From: Tautonia marina
GTDB taxonomy: Bacteria > Planctomycetota > Planctomycetia > Isosphaerales > Isosphaeraceae
Assembly: GCF_009177065.1 (NCBI RefSeq)
Contig: NZ_WEZF01000007.1
Location: forward strand, 234,116-298,115
DNA length: 64,000 bases
Reading direction: 5' to 3'
Position numbers and translations under genes: made by a program
Notes under the pieces: model-generated
The model's input: only the letters and a program-made list of their open reading frames with translations
What the model was told of the DNA's origin: nothing
Databases searched by the model: none
In this document: one piece after another, positions 35,228 through 45,197 of the stretch
How positions within the stretch are numbered: position 1 is the stretch's first letter
Layout of the letters: every line of letters starts with the position of its first letter

Positions 35228-35529
35228 TGTCCGAAACCCTCATGAACACGAACTCCGACCACATCATAGCGTTCGATCTCGGCCAAATCCATGCAAGCCC
35301 GACAACCAGTCGAACACTCGGCCCAATCCCATCAACAATCGCAACTCTGCACGTGCAGATATAGCAGCGAAAGCTTGCAAGCAATGCTGGGCGAAGCTCG
35401 GAGCGGGGCGGACGCGCGAGAAATTCGCTCATATCAACTATATAAGCACCTGCGATGTCAGGATTTTGGCAGAGAATTGGGGCTAAATGGGGACAAGCGG
35501 TGGGAATTCATCCAAACCGTGGAAAACCG
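35228..35529. other. Gene-free right end of the island
   Basis: 302 bases between the DUF4145 start and the aminotransferase stop. Integrase genes often lie at this place next to an attachment core, but no frame here encodes a recombinase-like sequence. The stretch must contain the promoter of the DUF4145 gene. It includes an AT-rich patch (ATATCAACTATATAAGC near 35430) and the segment GGGGCTAAATGGGGACAAG near 35480. Confidence 0.6.
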
Positions 35530-36705
35530 CTAACACAGTGCCCGCAAGGATTTCAGGCGTTTTACCGCTTTGTCGAGCGTCTCCGTTTTTTTGCAGAAGC
35601 AGAAGCGTATGAGATGGCGGCCCAGTTCCTTATCCCGAAAGAAGCTGGAGCCGGGAACGGTCGCCACGCCAACCTCGCGGACAAGGTGCCGGGCGAACAC
35701 CTTGTCGTCGGGCCGATCTCCCACGAAGCTTGAAAAATCGGCCATCACATAGTAGGCCCCTTGTGGCGGCTCGAAGTCGAAGCCGATCTCCAGCAAAGGC
35801 GCGCAGAAGCGATCTCTGCGGGCCTGATAGGCCGAGGAGAGACCGTCGAAATACGATCGGGGAAGGCGGTAGGCCACCGCGCCGGCCTCTTGCAACGGGG
35901 CCGCGGCACCGATCGAGATAAAGTCATGCATCTGGCGAAAGGCCCAGGTCATTTTCGGCGGGGCGATGATCGTCCCGACCCGCCAGCCGGTCACGCCAAA
36001 GGTCTTCGACATCCCTGAAACAGTCACCGAACGCTCCCGCATGCCGTCGAGCGAGGCAATGCAGAGATGGTGGCGGCCGTCATAGAGAATATGCTCATAA
36101 ATTTCGTCAGTAATGGCGATCACGTCCCACTTGCGGCAAAGGGCGGCGACGTGTTCCAGTTCCTCTCGGCTGAAGACGGTGCCGGTCGGATTGTTGGGAT
36201 TGCAAAGAACGATAGCCTTCGTCCGCTCGTTGAACGCGGCGGCCAGTTCGTCGAAGTCGAACGACCAGTGGGGCGGCCGAATGGGAACAAAGCGCGGTTC
36301 GGCCCCGGCGATGATGCAATCGGGCCAGTAATTCTCATAGTAAGGCTGGGTCAGGATCACCTCGTCACCGGGGTTGATGAGCGACAGCAAGGCGACGATC
36401 ATCGCCTCGGTGCTCCCACAGGTGACGGTGATTTCCTGCTCCGGATCGACTTCCATGCCCAGGTGCCAGGCGGCATGCTCGGCAATGGCCTCGCGGAGAT
36501 TCGTTGATCCCCAGGTGATGGCATATTGATTGATGTCGTCCCGGATCGCCCGACAGGCAGCCTCCTTGATGGCCTCGGGAGCGGGGAAGTCGGGCATCCC
36601 CTGGGCCAGGTTGACAGCGCCGTACTTACGCGCCTCGATCGACATGCCTCGGATCACACTCTCGGTGAACCGCTCGGCTTTTCGAGATAAGAGCGGATGG
36701 TGCAT
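35530..36705 (-). CDS. Class I/II PLP aminotransferase with island-supplied 3' end
   Basis: A 391-residue fold-type I aminotransferase. The family features are AQGMPDFPAPEA and the cofactor-binding CGSTEAMIVALL near the N-terminus, NPNNPTGTVFS, the ITDEIYEHILYDG segment, and SGMSKTFGVTGWRVG with the PLP lysine. It most resembles kynurenine/glutamine- or methionine-type aminotransferases; the substrate is not defined. ATG 36703-36705 is used; the upstream in-frame extension to 36948 overlaps the next gene and looks random. The last 20 or so codons, after the 13-bp repeat at 35591-35603, differ in composition from the rest (AAA/GTA/TGT instead of GC-ending codons) and are read from the island. 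The protein keeps its full length, so the enzyme is probably still active. Confidence 0.9.
   Translation of the reverse strand: MHHPLLSRKAERFTESVIRGMSIEARKYGAVNLAQGMPDFPAPEAIKEAACRAIRDDINQYAITWGSTNLREAIAEHAAWHLGMEVDPEQEITVTCGSTEAMIVALLSLINPGDEVILTQPYYENYWPDCIIAGAEPRFVPIRPPHWSFDFDELAAAFNERTKAIVLCNPNNPTGTVFSREELEHVAALCRKWDVIAITDEIYEHILYDGRHHLCIASLDGMRERSVTVSGMSKTFGVTGWRVGTIIAPPKMTWAFRQMHDFISIGAAAPLQEAGAVAYRLPRSYFDGLSSAYQARRDRFCAPLLEIGFDFEPPQGAYYVMADFSSFVGDRPDDKVFARHLVREVGVATVPGSSFFRDKELGRHLIRFCFCKKTETLDKAVKRLKSLRALC
35591..35603 (-). repeat. Right attachment-site repeat (attR-like), inside the aminotransferase gene
   Basis: The same 13 bases as at 32898-32910, in the same orientation, inside the codons for F-C-F-C-K near the end of the intact gene. 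Upstream of it the gene has chromosomal codon use; downstream it has the island's. Confidence 0.8.
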
Positions 36706-36772
36706 CGTCCGTCGCCTTCGACTCCCGGATCGGGCCGCACGGCCGAATCGGCGCGGCCCTGGGGGAGCATTG

Positions 36773-37615
36773 TCACCGATTCTCCCCCCGCCCCGCAACG
36801 TCGTCTGGAGGAACGAGAGGCACGATGCGCCAGAGTTCACCGAGCCGTCGAAGATGCCGGAGGTGATCCTCCCCCTCGGCCCCTTCGAATCCGAGCACTC
36901 GAAGCGATCCGTGGTCAAACCGCCTCGACAGCAGCCAACCGTGCCCAAGGTCCTCGGTCACCGATTCAAACGTCCCGCCCACATGACGGACAAGATCGTC
37001 GGCCGTCTCGGCCGTGCTGCCGTAATCTTCTGGAACGAGCGCGCAATGGCTGACGAGCATGGCCTTGCGGCCCGCATGCGCTTCGCTGGCAAAACGGCGG
37101 AACCCGGCCATCTTCTCGGGATCGAGCCGACGATTCGCCGGGCTTCCTTCGTATCCGCAGTAAAGCGAATCGGCCAGCACGAGCGCATCGATCTGATCTA
37201 CCACCTCGGGCTGAGCAAGCAGCTCGCGCACGCCACCAAACCCAGCCGAGAAGGAGCTGACAATCAGACGGCCACGGTCAAGATCGACGCCCGGCAGTCG
37301 CTCGACCATCGCGGTTCGAACCTCATCGAGCAGGGCAGGGAACCGGGCGGGATCGGCGAAAGGCCGCGCATAGGCCGACGACAGGCCCGGCTCGTTCACC
37401 ACCACAACGACGGCCGACCATCCCGAGACTGCCAGGGCCCGCTCGACCGCCTCCACCGCGCCGTGCAAATGGACAACCAGATCCATCGAGCCGGAGTCGG
37501 GCAACTCCGCTGGAACAATCACGGTCGCTCCACTCGGGAGCCGAAAACGGTGGCTGTCGGTCTCGGAATTCTGGGAACCTCCCAGCATCACCAGCAGGGC
37601 GCAGAGGGCAATCAT
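36773..37615 (-). CDS. Exported alpha/beta-hydrolase-like protein
   Basis: A 280-residue protein from ATG 37613-37615, chosen because it begins a signal-like hydrophobic segment (MIALCALLVMLGG). The body has the alpha/beta hydrolase pattern: VVHLHGAVEAVERA (oxyanion loop), IVSSFSAGFGGVREL with a serine elbow, an acidic position in DALVLADSLY and a late histidine in LGHGWLLSRRF. The elbow is FSAGFGG in place of the textbook GxSxG, so activity is likely but not certain. The substrate is unknown. It lies 67 bases upstream of the aminotransferase gene on the same strand and may be cotranscribed with it; the next gene on its 5' side is divergent. Confidence 0.7.
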   Translation of the reverse strand: MIALCALLVMLGGSQNSETDSHRFRLPSGATVIVPAELPDSGSMDLVVHLHGAVEAVERALAVSGWSAVVVVVNEPGLSSAYARPFADPARFPALLDEVRTAMVERLPGVDLDRGRLIVSSFSAGFGGVRELLAQPEVVDQIDALVLADSLYCGYEGSPANRRLDPEKMAGFRRFASEAHAGRKAMLVSHCALVPEDYGSTAETADDLVRHVGGTFESVTEDLGHGWLLSRRFDHGSLRVLGFEGAEGEDHLRHLRRLGELWRIVPLVPPDDVAGRGENR

Positions 37616-37841
37616 GGGGGCCTCGTCATTCTCGTGGACCAAGCGGCGAGCGATTCCCCGATTGTGACCGAGACGCGGATCGATCGGCAACGCTCTGGTC
37701 GATCGGGCGATTCAAAAGGGTCGAGGCGATCACCAGACTCCGGCCGAGCAGGGTTCCCTTGGTTGACAGCGGCGTTCCCTGTTCGCCATGCTCGATAGTG
37801 CGCATGAACGATCACGCAATCGACGAATCGGCCCCACAATC

Positions 37842-38752
37842 ATGTACCGAATGCTCATTCCTGGACTGGTCATGGTCACCGTTGCGGGTGGCGTTCCGGG
37901 CTTCAACGACGAGCCGGAACGGATCGAGGCGCCCGGCATCGAAAACCTGTTCCGTCTTTCACCGAAGTTGCTGAGTGGGGGACAACCGGAGGGGGAAGAA
38001 GCGTTCCAGGCTCTGGCCGACCTGGGCGTGCGAACGATCGTCAGTGTGGATGGAGCGCGCCCTGACCTGGCACTCGCCCGGCAATACGGTTTGCGTTATG
38101 TGCATTTGCCCGTGGGCTACGATGGCATTCCGCTCGATCGCGCGATGGCGCTGGCCAAGGTGATGAAGGACGCAAAGGGTACAATTTACGTTCACTGTCA
38201 CCACGGAAAGCATCGCGGACCGGCCGCGGCGGCGGTCTGCGCCATGGTTGCCGAAGGATGGGACCATGCCACGGCCCGGCAATGGCTCGAACGTGCCGGA
38301 ACCTCGCCCGATTACACGGGCCTTTACGCGAGCATCGCATCCTTCGTCCCCCCTTCCGAGACGGCGCTGAAGACCCTAACCGCCGCCGACCTTCCCGAGC
38401 AGGCTGAAGTTCCCGATCTGGTGGAAGGGATGGTCGAGATCGACCTGCGCTGGGAGCATCTGAAGCTCATGGCCGACGCCGGGTTCACTGTCCCCAACGA
38501 TCATCCCGACCTCGACCCAGCCCACGAGGCCACCCTGCTCGTCGAGCATTACCGCGAACTGGCTCGGCTGGACGAGTCGAAGGGCAGGGGAGAGGTCTTC
38601 CTCTCCTTGCTGGCAAGGTCCGAACGGAACGCCCTGGCCTTGCGGGACACATTGCGACCCTCCACGATCAATCGTGAGGCGGCATCAACCGCGTTTCAGG
38701 CCGCGGCGAAGGACTGCAAGGCCTGTCACTCCCGCTTCCGGGACCGCTTGCC

Positions 38753-38756
<4 letters not shown>
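37842..38756 (+). CDS. Tyrosine phosphatase fused to a C-terminal cytochrome c-type haem domain
   Basis: A 304-residue exported protein from ATG 37842 (signal segment MLIPGLVMVTVAGGVPG). Residues about 30-165 form a DSP-like phosphatase domain with LLSGGQPEGEEAFQAL and the P-loop HCHHGKHRG, Cys119 and Arg125. Residues about 185-304 are helical and end in a haem-c motif CKACH (Cys292, Cys295, His296), the arrangement of a class II cytochrome c'. The same haem type occurs alone at 16339 and the same phosphatase type, without haem, at 12389. The fusion suggests redox- or gas-controlled dephosphorylation outside the cytoplasm; this is inference. The stop overlaps the queG start as GTGA. Confidence 0.82.
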
Positions 38757-39808
<1,052 letters not shown>

Positions 39809-39893
39809 CTCCGGATTCCGAGTAATCCGTTGTGACTGAGTCTCTCCGACCGGCAAGGAACCGTCTCGCCGATCGGGAGGCCGCCCCACCGAA

Positions 39894-41075
39894 TCACTCG
39901 CGCGACCCCGGTCCGTTCCCGGCAAAATGCTTCAGATAGTACTGAATCAGTGCTAAACTCACCTCATCACAGGCTATTGGCCCCGCCTCTCCCGCCTGGT
40001 TGGTGGCGGCCAGGACGGCAAAGCGGCGGTTCGGAGCCATCCAAACGACGGCATAGTTCAAGGTATTGCTCCCGGCATGGGTCAAGACCGTGCCGCCTCC
40101 CCAGGCACGGTCATGGAAGCCCCAGCCGAAGGCATAGTCTCCTTCGGTCGGTCGAGTGTGCAGGACGGCAAAGGTTTCGGGAGCAAGCAACGCAGGTCCG
40201 TCTTCCCCTGCCCGCAAGTGACAGGCGACGAAGCGAGCCCAGTCGGCCATTGAGGCATGAACAGTGCCTGCGGGGCCAATGACCATGGGATTGTCCGACC
40301 CTGGTCCAGGAGGAATCGGCATCGTCTGTCCATTGCGAACAAGGTGCGACCAGGGCTGATCGACTTTCCCGGGCGACGCCATCGGGCCAAAGCCGCTTGA
40401 GTTCATGCCGAGCGGCTCAAAGAGCCGGCGGCGTATCAGGGTTTCCCAGGGTGCGCCTCCCAGTCGTTCGGCGATCGCTCCGGCAACAAGATAACCCCGG
40501 TTGGAGTACTCGAAGTTCGATCCCGGAGGGGAGGACGGGGCCTCGGCCAGGACGCGCCGGAGGTAGTCGGTCCGCTGGTCGGTCAGGGAGGCCTTCGAGG
40601 TCTTCATGGCCCCCAACGACAGCCCCGGCGCGGCCGTTTCACCCGAGAAACCGGCGCGGTGGGCAAGCACCTGTTCAAGCGTGGCCGATCGAAGGTCGGG
40701 GTGGATCACCTCGATCAGATCAGGTAACGCCTCGGCGAGAGTTGTTTGCCAGGTGATCGCCCCCTCCTCGACGAACGTGGCGAGCAAGGTCGCGGTCATC
40801 GCCTTGGTGCATGATCCGAGATGAAAGCGATCGTCGGAGGTCACTGGCGGTCCGTCTCCTGCTCGCCGCAGGCCGACCGCTCCCACGGCGATCGGCCCTT
40901 CCGTCGTGACGATCGCGCCAGCCAGCGCGGGTAAACCGTGACGCTCCCGAATCGGTTCGAGCACGGCGGCCAGTGCATCAGCCTCCGCCCCAGCGGGGTC
41001 TTCCGCCCCCTGACCCAGGCAGGGAAGGACTGGGCACAACGTTGAAACCAACGCCACCAGGAGAACGCAACGCAT
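39894..41075 (-). CDS. Exported beta-lactamase-family serine hydrolase
   Basis: A 393-residue protein with a signal peptide (MRCVLLVALVSTLCPVLPCLG). The penicillin-binding/beta-lactamase class C fold is shown by HLGSCTKAM (Ser88, Lys91 as SxxK), YSNRGYLVAGAI (YxN) and THAGSNTLNYAVVW (HxG in place of KTG). Such proteins include esterases, D-aminopeptidases and beta-lactamase-like hydrolases; nothing shows true antibiotic hydrolysis. It is convergent with queG and codirectional with the S41 peptidase whose end lies 159 bases upstream, possibly in one transcript. The exported substrate could be peptidoglycan peptides or esters. Confidence 0.85.
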   Translation of the reverse strand: MRCVLLVALVSTLCPVLPCLGQGAEDPAGAEADALAAVLEPIRERHGLPALAGAIVTTEGPIAVGAVGLRRAGDGPPVTSDDRFHLGSCTKAMTATLLATFVEEGAITWQTTLAEALPDLIEVIHPDLRSATLEQVLAHRAGFSGETAAPGLSLGAMKTSKASLTDQRTDYLRRVLAEAPSSPPGSNFEYSNRGYLVAGAIAERLGGAPWETLIRRRLFEPLGMNSSGFGPMASPGKVDQPWSHLVRNGQTMPIPPGPGSDNPMVIGPAGTVHASMADWARFVACHLRAGEDGPALLAPETFAVLHTRPTEGDYAFGWGFHDRAWGGGTVLTHAGSNTLNYAVVWMAPNRRFAVLAATNQAGEAGPIACDEVSLALIQYYLKHFAGNGPGSRE

Positions 41076-41234
41076 GACTGAGGCTCCAGGACCATCATCG
41101 GCCGGGACAATGAGACGGATTCTAACCCCAAGGAACCCCGAATGCGATCACCATCGCATTCTTCAGATCCGTTAGGAACGAGCCCCGCACAACGACGAAG
41201 CTCCTCACTCCGTGATCTGATCGTCAACTCATCA

Positions 41235-42599
41235 TCATTCACCGTTCTGAACGCGAATCCACTCGATGGCCGCATCGAGAACCGGATCACCGCCCGAGAG
41301 CAAACCCTCGCGCGACGGCCAGACTTCCTCATCAGGGATCACCCCGATCCCCTCCAGCGTTGCTCCGCTGGCGGACACATAATTGGCGAAGGCGTACTGA
41401 AAGCCGTCTCCGTTGGGAAGCTTCACAACAATTGACGGCAAGGCCGCCCCGGCTGTCCGAGTCCCGAAGATCCGGGCCCGACCAAGGTCTTGAAGGCCAC
41501 CAGCGAAGATCTCGGAGGTCGAGGCCGAGCAGCCGTCCACCAGCACCGCGACCGGCCCCTGGAACGTCTCGGCTCTCGGGAATACGACGAAGTTCAGGTT
41601 CGTGTCACGGGTGGTCATGGTGCCGAGCTTCAGGCCCGACTCATCAATCAACCAGCCGCAGATGCCCATGGCCATGGCACCGATCCCGCCCGGATTCCCG
41701 CGCAGGTCAAGAATCAGGCCCGGCGCGTCGAGTTGCCCCGTAATCGCCTCGCCGATCCTGGGAATGAGGGACGCCGGATCAAAGAACGCACTCCAGTGAA
41801 CATAAGGGATGGTTTCATCGACCTGGCGCGTTTCGAAGTAGACCGTCATCGGTGGCAGGTTTCCGAACCGGGCCGTCGTTCCCCGAGGACGGGCCAGTGT
41901 GAGCGTTCGCTCGACCTGCTCCCCCTCGCCATCGCGGAAGGTGATGGTCCGATCCGACCCGCTCGGCCCATCGAGCCTGCGCTCGACCACCCGAGAGGCG
42001 TAGAGGTCGAGCTGGGTCGAGTCGCGGTACGCCTCGGCCACCTTTTCAAGGACCGGGGCGACCGGCTTCCCTTCAATCTGATCAACGATCCAACCGGCCT
42101 TGATGCCACTTGCCTCGGCGGGTGAGCCCGGTTCGACCAGGACAACCAGCGCTTCCCCCTCGACGGCCCGGATGTGCAGACCGGTCGAACCATCACCGCC
42201 GGATTGAGCGTCCTCGCCATCAATCGCATCGTACACCGATCGGGAAATGATCCCAAAATGCGATTGGTTCAATCGCTTCACCATGTCTTGCAGCGTCTCC
42301 CTCGCCTCGTCCATGGTTTTCGCCTCGGCCATCCTGGGCCGGAGTTCCTCGCGGACGGCAGGCCAGTCCACGCCGTTGAGGTTGGGATCGAAATGCTTGT
42401 CTCGAATCGTTTCCCAAACGATGTCAAACGATTCGAGGTTCAGGCGAGCCTGTTCCGCGGTCAGTCGAACGGCGTTGGGCTCCGCGGCGGCTTCGGTAGA
42501 ACGGGCCTCGGCAACCGGCTCCTGCGCCCACAGGGAGCCGGAGACGATCGGCAATCCTAGAACACCCAGGACGAACACCAGTCGGGTCGATCGGAGCAT
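41235..42599 (-). CDS. Exported S41-family peptidase with PDZ domain
   Basis: A 454-residue C-terminal-processing-type peptidase. It has a signal peptide (FVLGVLGLPIVSGSLWAQ), an N-terminal helical domain, a PDZ-like segment (about 140-195, 'VVLVEPGSPAEASGIKAGW'), and the S41 domain: YVHWSAFF, LILDLRGNPGGIGAM and the serine in VDGCSASTSEIFA, with a lysine expected further on. These enzymes cleave proteins near a C-terminus in the periplasm; the substrate is not known. It is divergent from the beta-lactamase/VanX fusion gene, 228 bases between the two starts, and codirectional with the beta-lactamase-family gene. Confidence 0.88.
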   Translation of the reverse strand: MLRSTRLVFVLGVLGLPIVSGSLWAQEPVAEARSTEAAAEPNAVRLTAEQARLNLESFDIVWETIRDKHFDPNLNGVDWPAVREELRPRMAEAKTMDEARETLQDMVKRLNQSHFGIISRSVYDAIDGEDAQSGGDGSTGLHIRAVEGEALVVLVEPGSPAEASGIKAGWIVDQIEGKPVAPVLEKVAEAYRDSTQLDLYASRVVERRLDGPSGSDRTITFRDGEGEQVERTLTLARPRGTTARFGNLPPMTVYFETRQVDETIPYVHWSAFFDPASLIPRIGEAITGQLDAPGLILDLRGNPGGIGAMAMGICGWLIDESGLKLGTMTTRDTNLNFVVFPRAETFQGPVAVLVDGCSASTSEIFAGGLQDLGRARIFGTRTAGAALPSIVVKLPNGDGFQYAFANYVSASGATLEGIGVIPDEEVWPSREGLLSGGDPVLDAAIEWIRVQNGE

Positions 42600-42827
42600 G
42601 GAGGTTCATTCCTCGACAAATGAAAAGGACAGGCGAGCCGGGCGAGTGACTCGTCAAGGGAACGCTCGATTGTACTTCGCTCAGGCGCCAGTCGTCTTGA
42701 GTGATTCCGCTCAAATCGGTGGGTGATCCTCCAAAGAGGACCGCCGAAGCTCTCCCCCCGCATCGCATTTTCCGTCATAATCGAGACCTCTTTGCTTCCG
42801 CACCCTTCGCCCCTGGAGCCGTCGAAG

Positions 42828-45191
42828 ATGTCGCGCCTCGTTGTGATGCTCCTCGCGATTGCCATCTCCCCCGCCTCGGCTCAGGAGGTCATTGGTCCTC
42901 AGCCACCCATGACGGCCGAGGCAACCGCGGCGCTCGAAGCCTTCATCGACCGAGAGATCGAACAGAAAGGGATTCCCGCCCTGTCGATCGCCCTGGTCGA
43001 TGGTGAGGAGATTGTCTGGGCTCGCGGCTTCGGGCTGGCTGACCCGGAGCAGGGCACCCCCGCGACAGCCGAGACCATCTACCGGGTCGGCTCCGTTTCG
43101 AAACTGTTCACCGACCTGGCGGCGATGCAGTGTGTCGAGGCCGGTTCGCTCGAGCTCGATGCCCCGATCACCGAGGTCTTGCCCGAGCTGACCCCGGAGA
43201 ACCCGTTCGAGACTCCCATCACCCTTCGCCACCTCATGAGCCACCGCGCCGGCCTGGTGCGCGAGCCTCCCATCGGCCACTATTTTGACCCCGACGAGCC
43301 GAGTCTCGCCGAAACCGTTGCCAGCCTGAACCAAACACGCTTGCCGATCGCTCCCGGATCAAAAACCAAGTACTCGAACGCCGGACTCGGCGTGGTCGGT
43401 CTGGCCGTCGAACGGATCGCGGGGGAACCTTTCGTCGACCTGATCCGATCCGATCTCTTACAACCGATGGGCATGTTGTCCAGCGACTTCGAGCGGACAC
43501 CCGCCATCGAATCCCAGCTTGCCCAGGCGATCATGTGGGGTTACGACGGCCGACGGTTCGAAGCCCCTGGCTTCGCGCTCGGCTACGCTCCGGCCGGCAG
43601 TCTGTACGCCTCGATGCCCGACCTTGGCCGGTTCCTCATCACCCTCTTTCAAGATGGGAAGACCAAAACCGGCGCGATTCTCGAAGCCAAAACACTTGCC
43701 TCAATGTTCGAACCTCAGTTCGATGAGAAGGGCCGCTTCGGCCTCGGCTTTGCCGTGAGCGAGTGGAAGGGGCATCGGCGGATCGGCCACGGCGGGGCCG
43801 TCTACGGCTTCGCCACCGAACTGGCCGCCTTGCCTGAGAAAAAACTCGGCGTGGCGGTGTCCGCATCCCTCGATGTCGCGGACGTGGGCACGATTGCCGA
43901 CTTCGCCCTGGAAACGCTGATTGCCCTGAAGGACGGGGAACCGCTGCCCAGGTTCCCCCGATCCGCCCCTCTTCCCGACGGCCTCGCCCGGCAGCTTCGC
44001 GGCCGATATCAGGATGAGGATCAACCCGGCCGCGTCATCGAACTGCTCGACCAGGGCAATCGCCTGCTCATGATGCCCGCTCGGAGCGGTTATCTGCACG
44101 AACTCCGATCGGTGGCCGATGCCGAAGGGGCCACCCTCGTGATCGACGGTCCCATCCTTGCCCACGGCGAGACGATCACCCGAGATGGCGACACCCTGAC
44201 CCTCGGCGACACCACCTTCCGCAAACTGCCCGACAACGAACCTCCTGCTCCCGCTCCCGAGGACTGGATGGGGTTGATCGGCGAGTACGGATGGGATCAC
44301 AACATCCTCTACATCCTCGAACGCGAAGGGAAGCTCTACGCGTTGATCGAGTGGTTCTTTCTCTACCCCCTCGAACCGATCGAGGGTGACACCTATGCGT
44401 TCCCTTCGACGGGTCTTTATCACGACGAAACGCTCCGGTTCGAACGCGATCCCAACGGCAAGGCCCAACGCGCCATCCTGGGAGAGAGCGTCGTCTTTGA
44501 GCGTCGGCCGATTGATGGGGAGGATGGTTCGACCTTCCGCGTCGATCCGATTCGAGCCGTTGCCGATCTTTTACCCGAGGCTCGCGCCGCCTCCCCGCCG
44601 AAGGAGGAAGGCCCGTTCCGCAAGACCGACCTTGTTGACCTGACCACCCTCGATCCGACCATCCTCCTCGACATTCGCTACGCGACCGACAACAACTTCC
44701 TCGGCACGCCGTTCTATTCGTCGGCTCGGGCGTTCTTGCAGCGTCCGGCGGCCGAGGCCCTGGTGCGGGTGCATCAGGCACTCGAACCGCTCGGTTACGG
44801 GCTTTTGATCCACGACGCCTACCGCCCGTGGTACGTCACGAAGATGTTCTACGACGCGACCCCCGAGCAGTCGCGCGGGTTCGTCGCCAATCCCGCGAGC
44901 GGGTCGAAGCACAACCGAGGCTGCGCGGTCGATCTGACCCTTTATGACCGATCCACGGGCAAGCCGATTGGAATGGTTGGCGGCTACGATGAGTTCTCCG
45001 AGCGAGGCGGGGCGCACTACCTCGGCGGCACCGCTCGCCAGCGTTGGCATCGGCTCCTGCTTCGACGGGTCATGGAGGACCAGGGGTTCGCCGTCATCTC
45101 AAACGAATGGTGGCATTTTGATTACAAGGACTGGCGATCTTATCCAATCGGCAACCAAACGTTCGAGGAGATTGAGGCCGGAGCTTCCTGA
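42828..45191 (+). CDS. Beta-lactamase-family domain fused to a VanX-type D-Ala-D-Ala dipeptidase
   Basis: A 787-residue exported protein from ATG 42828 (signal MSRLVVMLLAIAISPASA). Residues about 25-370 are a serine hydrolase of the class C beta-lactamase/PBP fold, with RVGSVSKLF (Ser89, Lys92), KYSNAGLGVVG (YxN) and IGHGGAVYG. A middle beta-rich region (about 380-580) resembles the DUF3471-like tail of such enzymes. The C-terminal 200 residues are a VanX/DdpX-type zinc dipeptidase: SKHNRGCAVDLTL (His695, Asp702) and NEWWHFDY (Glu760, His763). The two domains would both act on peptidoglycan stem peptides or dipeptides. No vanH or vanA ligase is nearby, so this is probably wall recycling, not glycopeptide resistance (inference). 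Confidence 0.85.
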   Translation: MSRLVVMLLAIAISPASAQEVIGPQPPMTAEATAALEAFIDREIEQKGIPALSIALVDGEEIVWARGFGLADPEQGTPATAETIYRVGSVSKLFTDLAAMQCVEAGSLELDAPITEVLPELTPENPFETPITLRHLMSHRAGLVREPPIGHYFDPDEPSLAETVASLNQTRLPIAPGSKTKYSNAGLGVVGLAVERIAGEPFVDLIRSDLLQPMGMLSSDFERTPAIESQLAQAIMWGYDGRRFEAPGFALGYAPAGSLYASMPDLGRFLITLFQDGKTKTGAILEAKTLASMFEPQFDEKGRFGLGFAVSEWKGHRRIGHGGAVYGFATELAALPEKKLGVAVSASLDVADVGTIADFALETLIALKDGEPLPRFPRSAPLPDGLARQLRGRYQDEDQPGRVIELLDQGNRLLMMPARSGYLHELRSVADAEGATLVIDGPILAHGETITRDGDTLTLGDTTFRKLPDNEPPAPAPEDWMGLIGEYGWDHNILYILEREGKLYALIEWFFLYPLEPIEGDTYAFPSTGLYHDETLRFERDPNGKAQRAILGESVVFERRPIDGEDGSTFRVDPIRAVADLLPEARAASPPKEEGPFRKTDLVDLTTLDPTILLDIRYATDNNFLGTPFYSSARAFLQRPAAEALVRVHQALEPLGYGLLIHDAYRPWYVTKMFYDATPEQSRGFVANPASGSKHNRGCAVDLTLYDRSTGKPIGMVGGYDEFSERGGAHYLGGTARQRWHRLLLRRVMEDQGFAVISNEWWHFDYKDWRSYPIGNQTFEEIEAGAS

Positions 45192-45197
45192 CCACTC

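Larger units (their letters stand above)
32898..35603. mobile_element. Small integrative island inserted in the 3' end of an aminotransferase gene
   Basis: A segment of about 2.7 kb, visibly AT-richer than its surroundings, bounded by a 13-bp direct repeat (32898-32910 and 35591-35603). The right end re-creates the aminotransferase 3' end and stop codon; the left end abuts the displaced original 3' end. Inside are five compact genes: three codirectional small genes with 4-base start/stop overlaps (33196-33931) and two opposing genes (33928-34479 and 34541-35227). I found no integrase, transposase or relaxase, so the island is either non-autonomous, uses a recombinase encoded elsewhere, or has lost its integrase. 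Insertion with 3'-end replacement is known from the E. coli e14 and phage 21 elements in icd, which is the model used here. No function for the cargo is certain; a defence or competition role is inference. Confidence 0.8.

Noticed and set aside
35228..35590. Possible integrase remnant at the right end of the island
   Set aside because: No frame shows the conserved Arg/His/Tyr blocks of tyrosine recombinases or a serine recombinase motif; too short and broken to support.
36706..36948. N-terminal extension of the aminotransferase
   Set aside because: It overlaps the neighbouring hydrolase gene and looks random; the family N-terminus starts at ATG 36705.
42828..45191. Glycopeptide resistance operon because of the VanX-like domain
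   Set aside because: No vanH, vanA-type ligase, or VanRS-like regulator is nearby; the domain is fused to a wall hydrolase-like domain, which suits recycling better.
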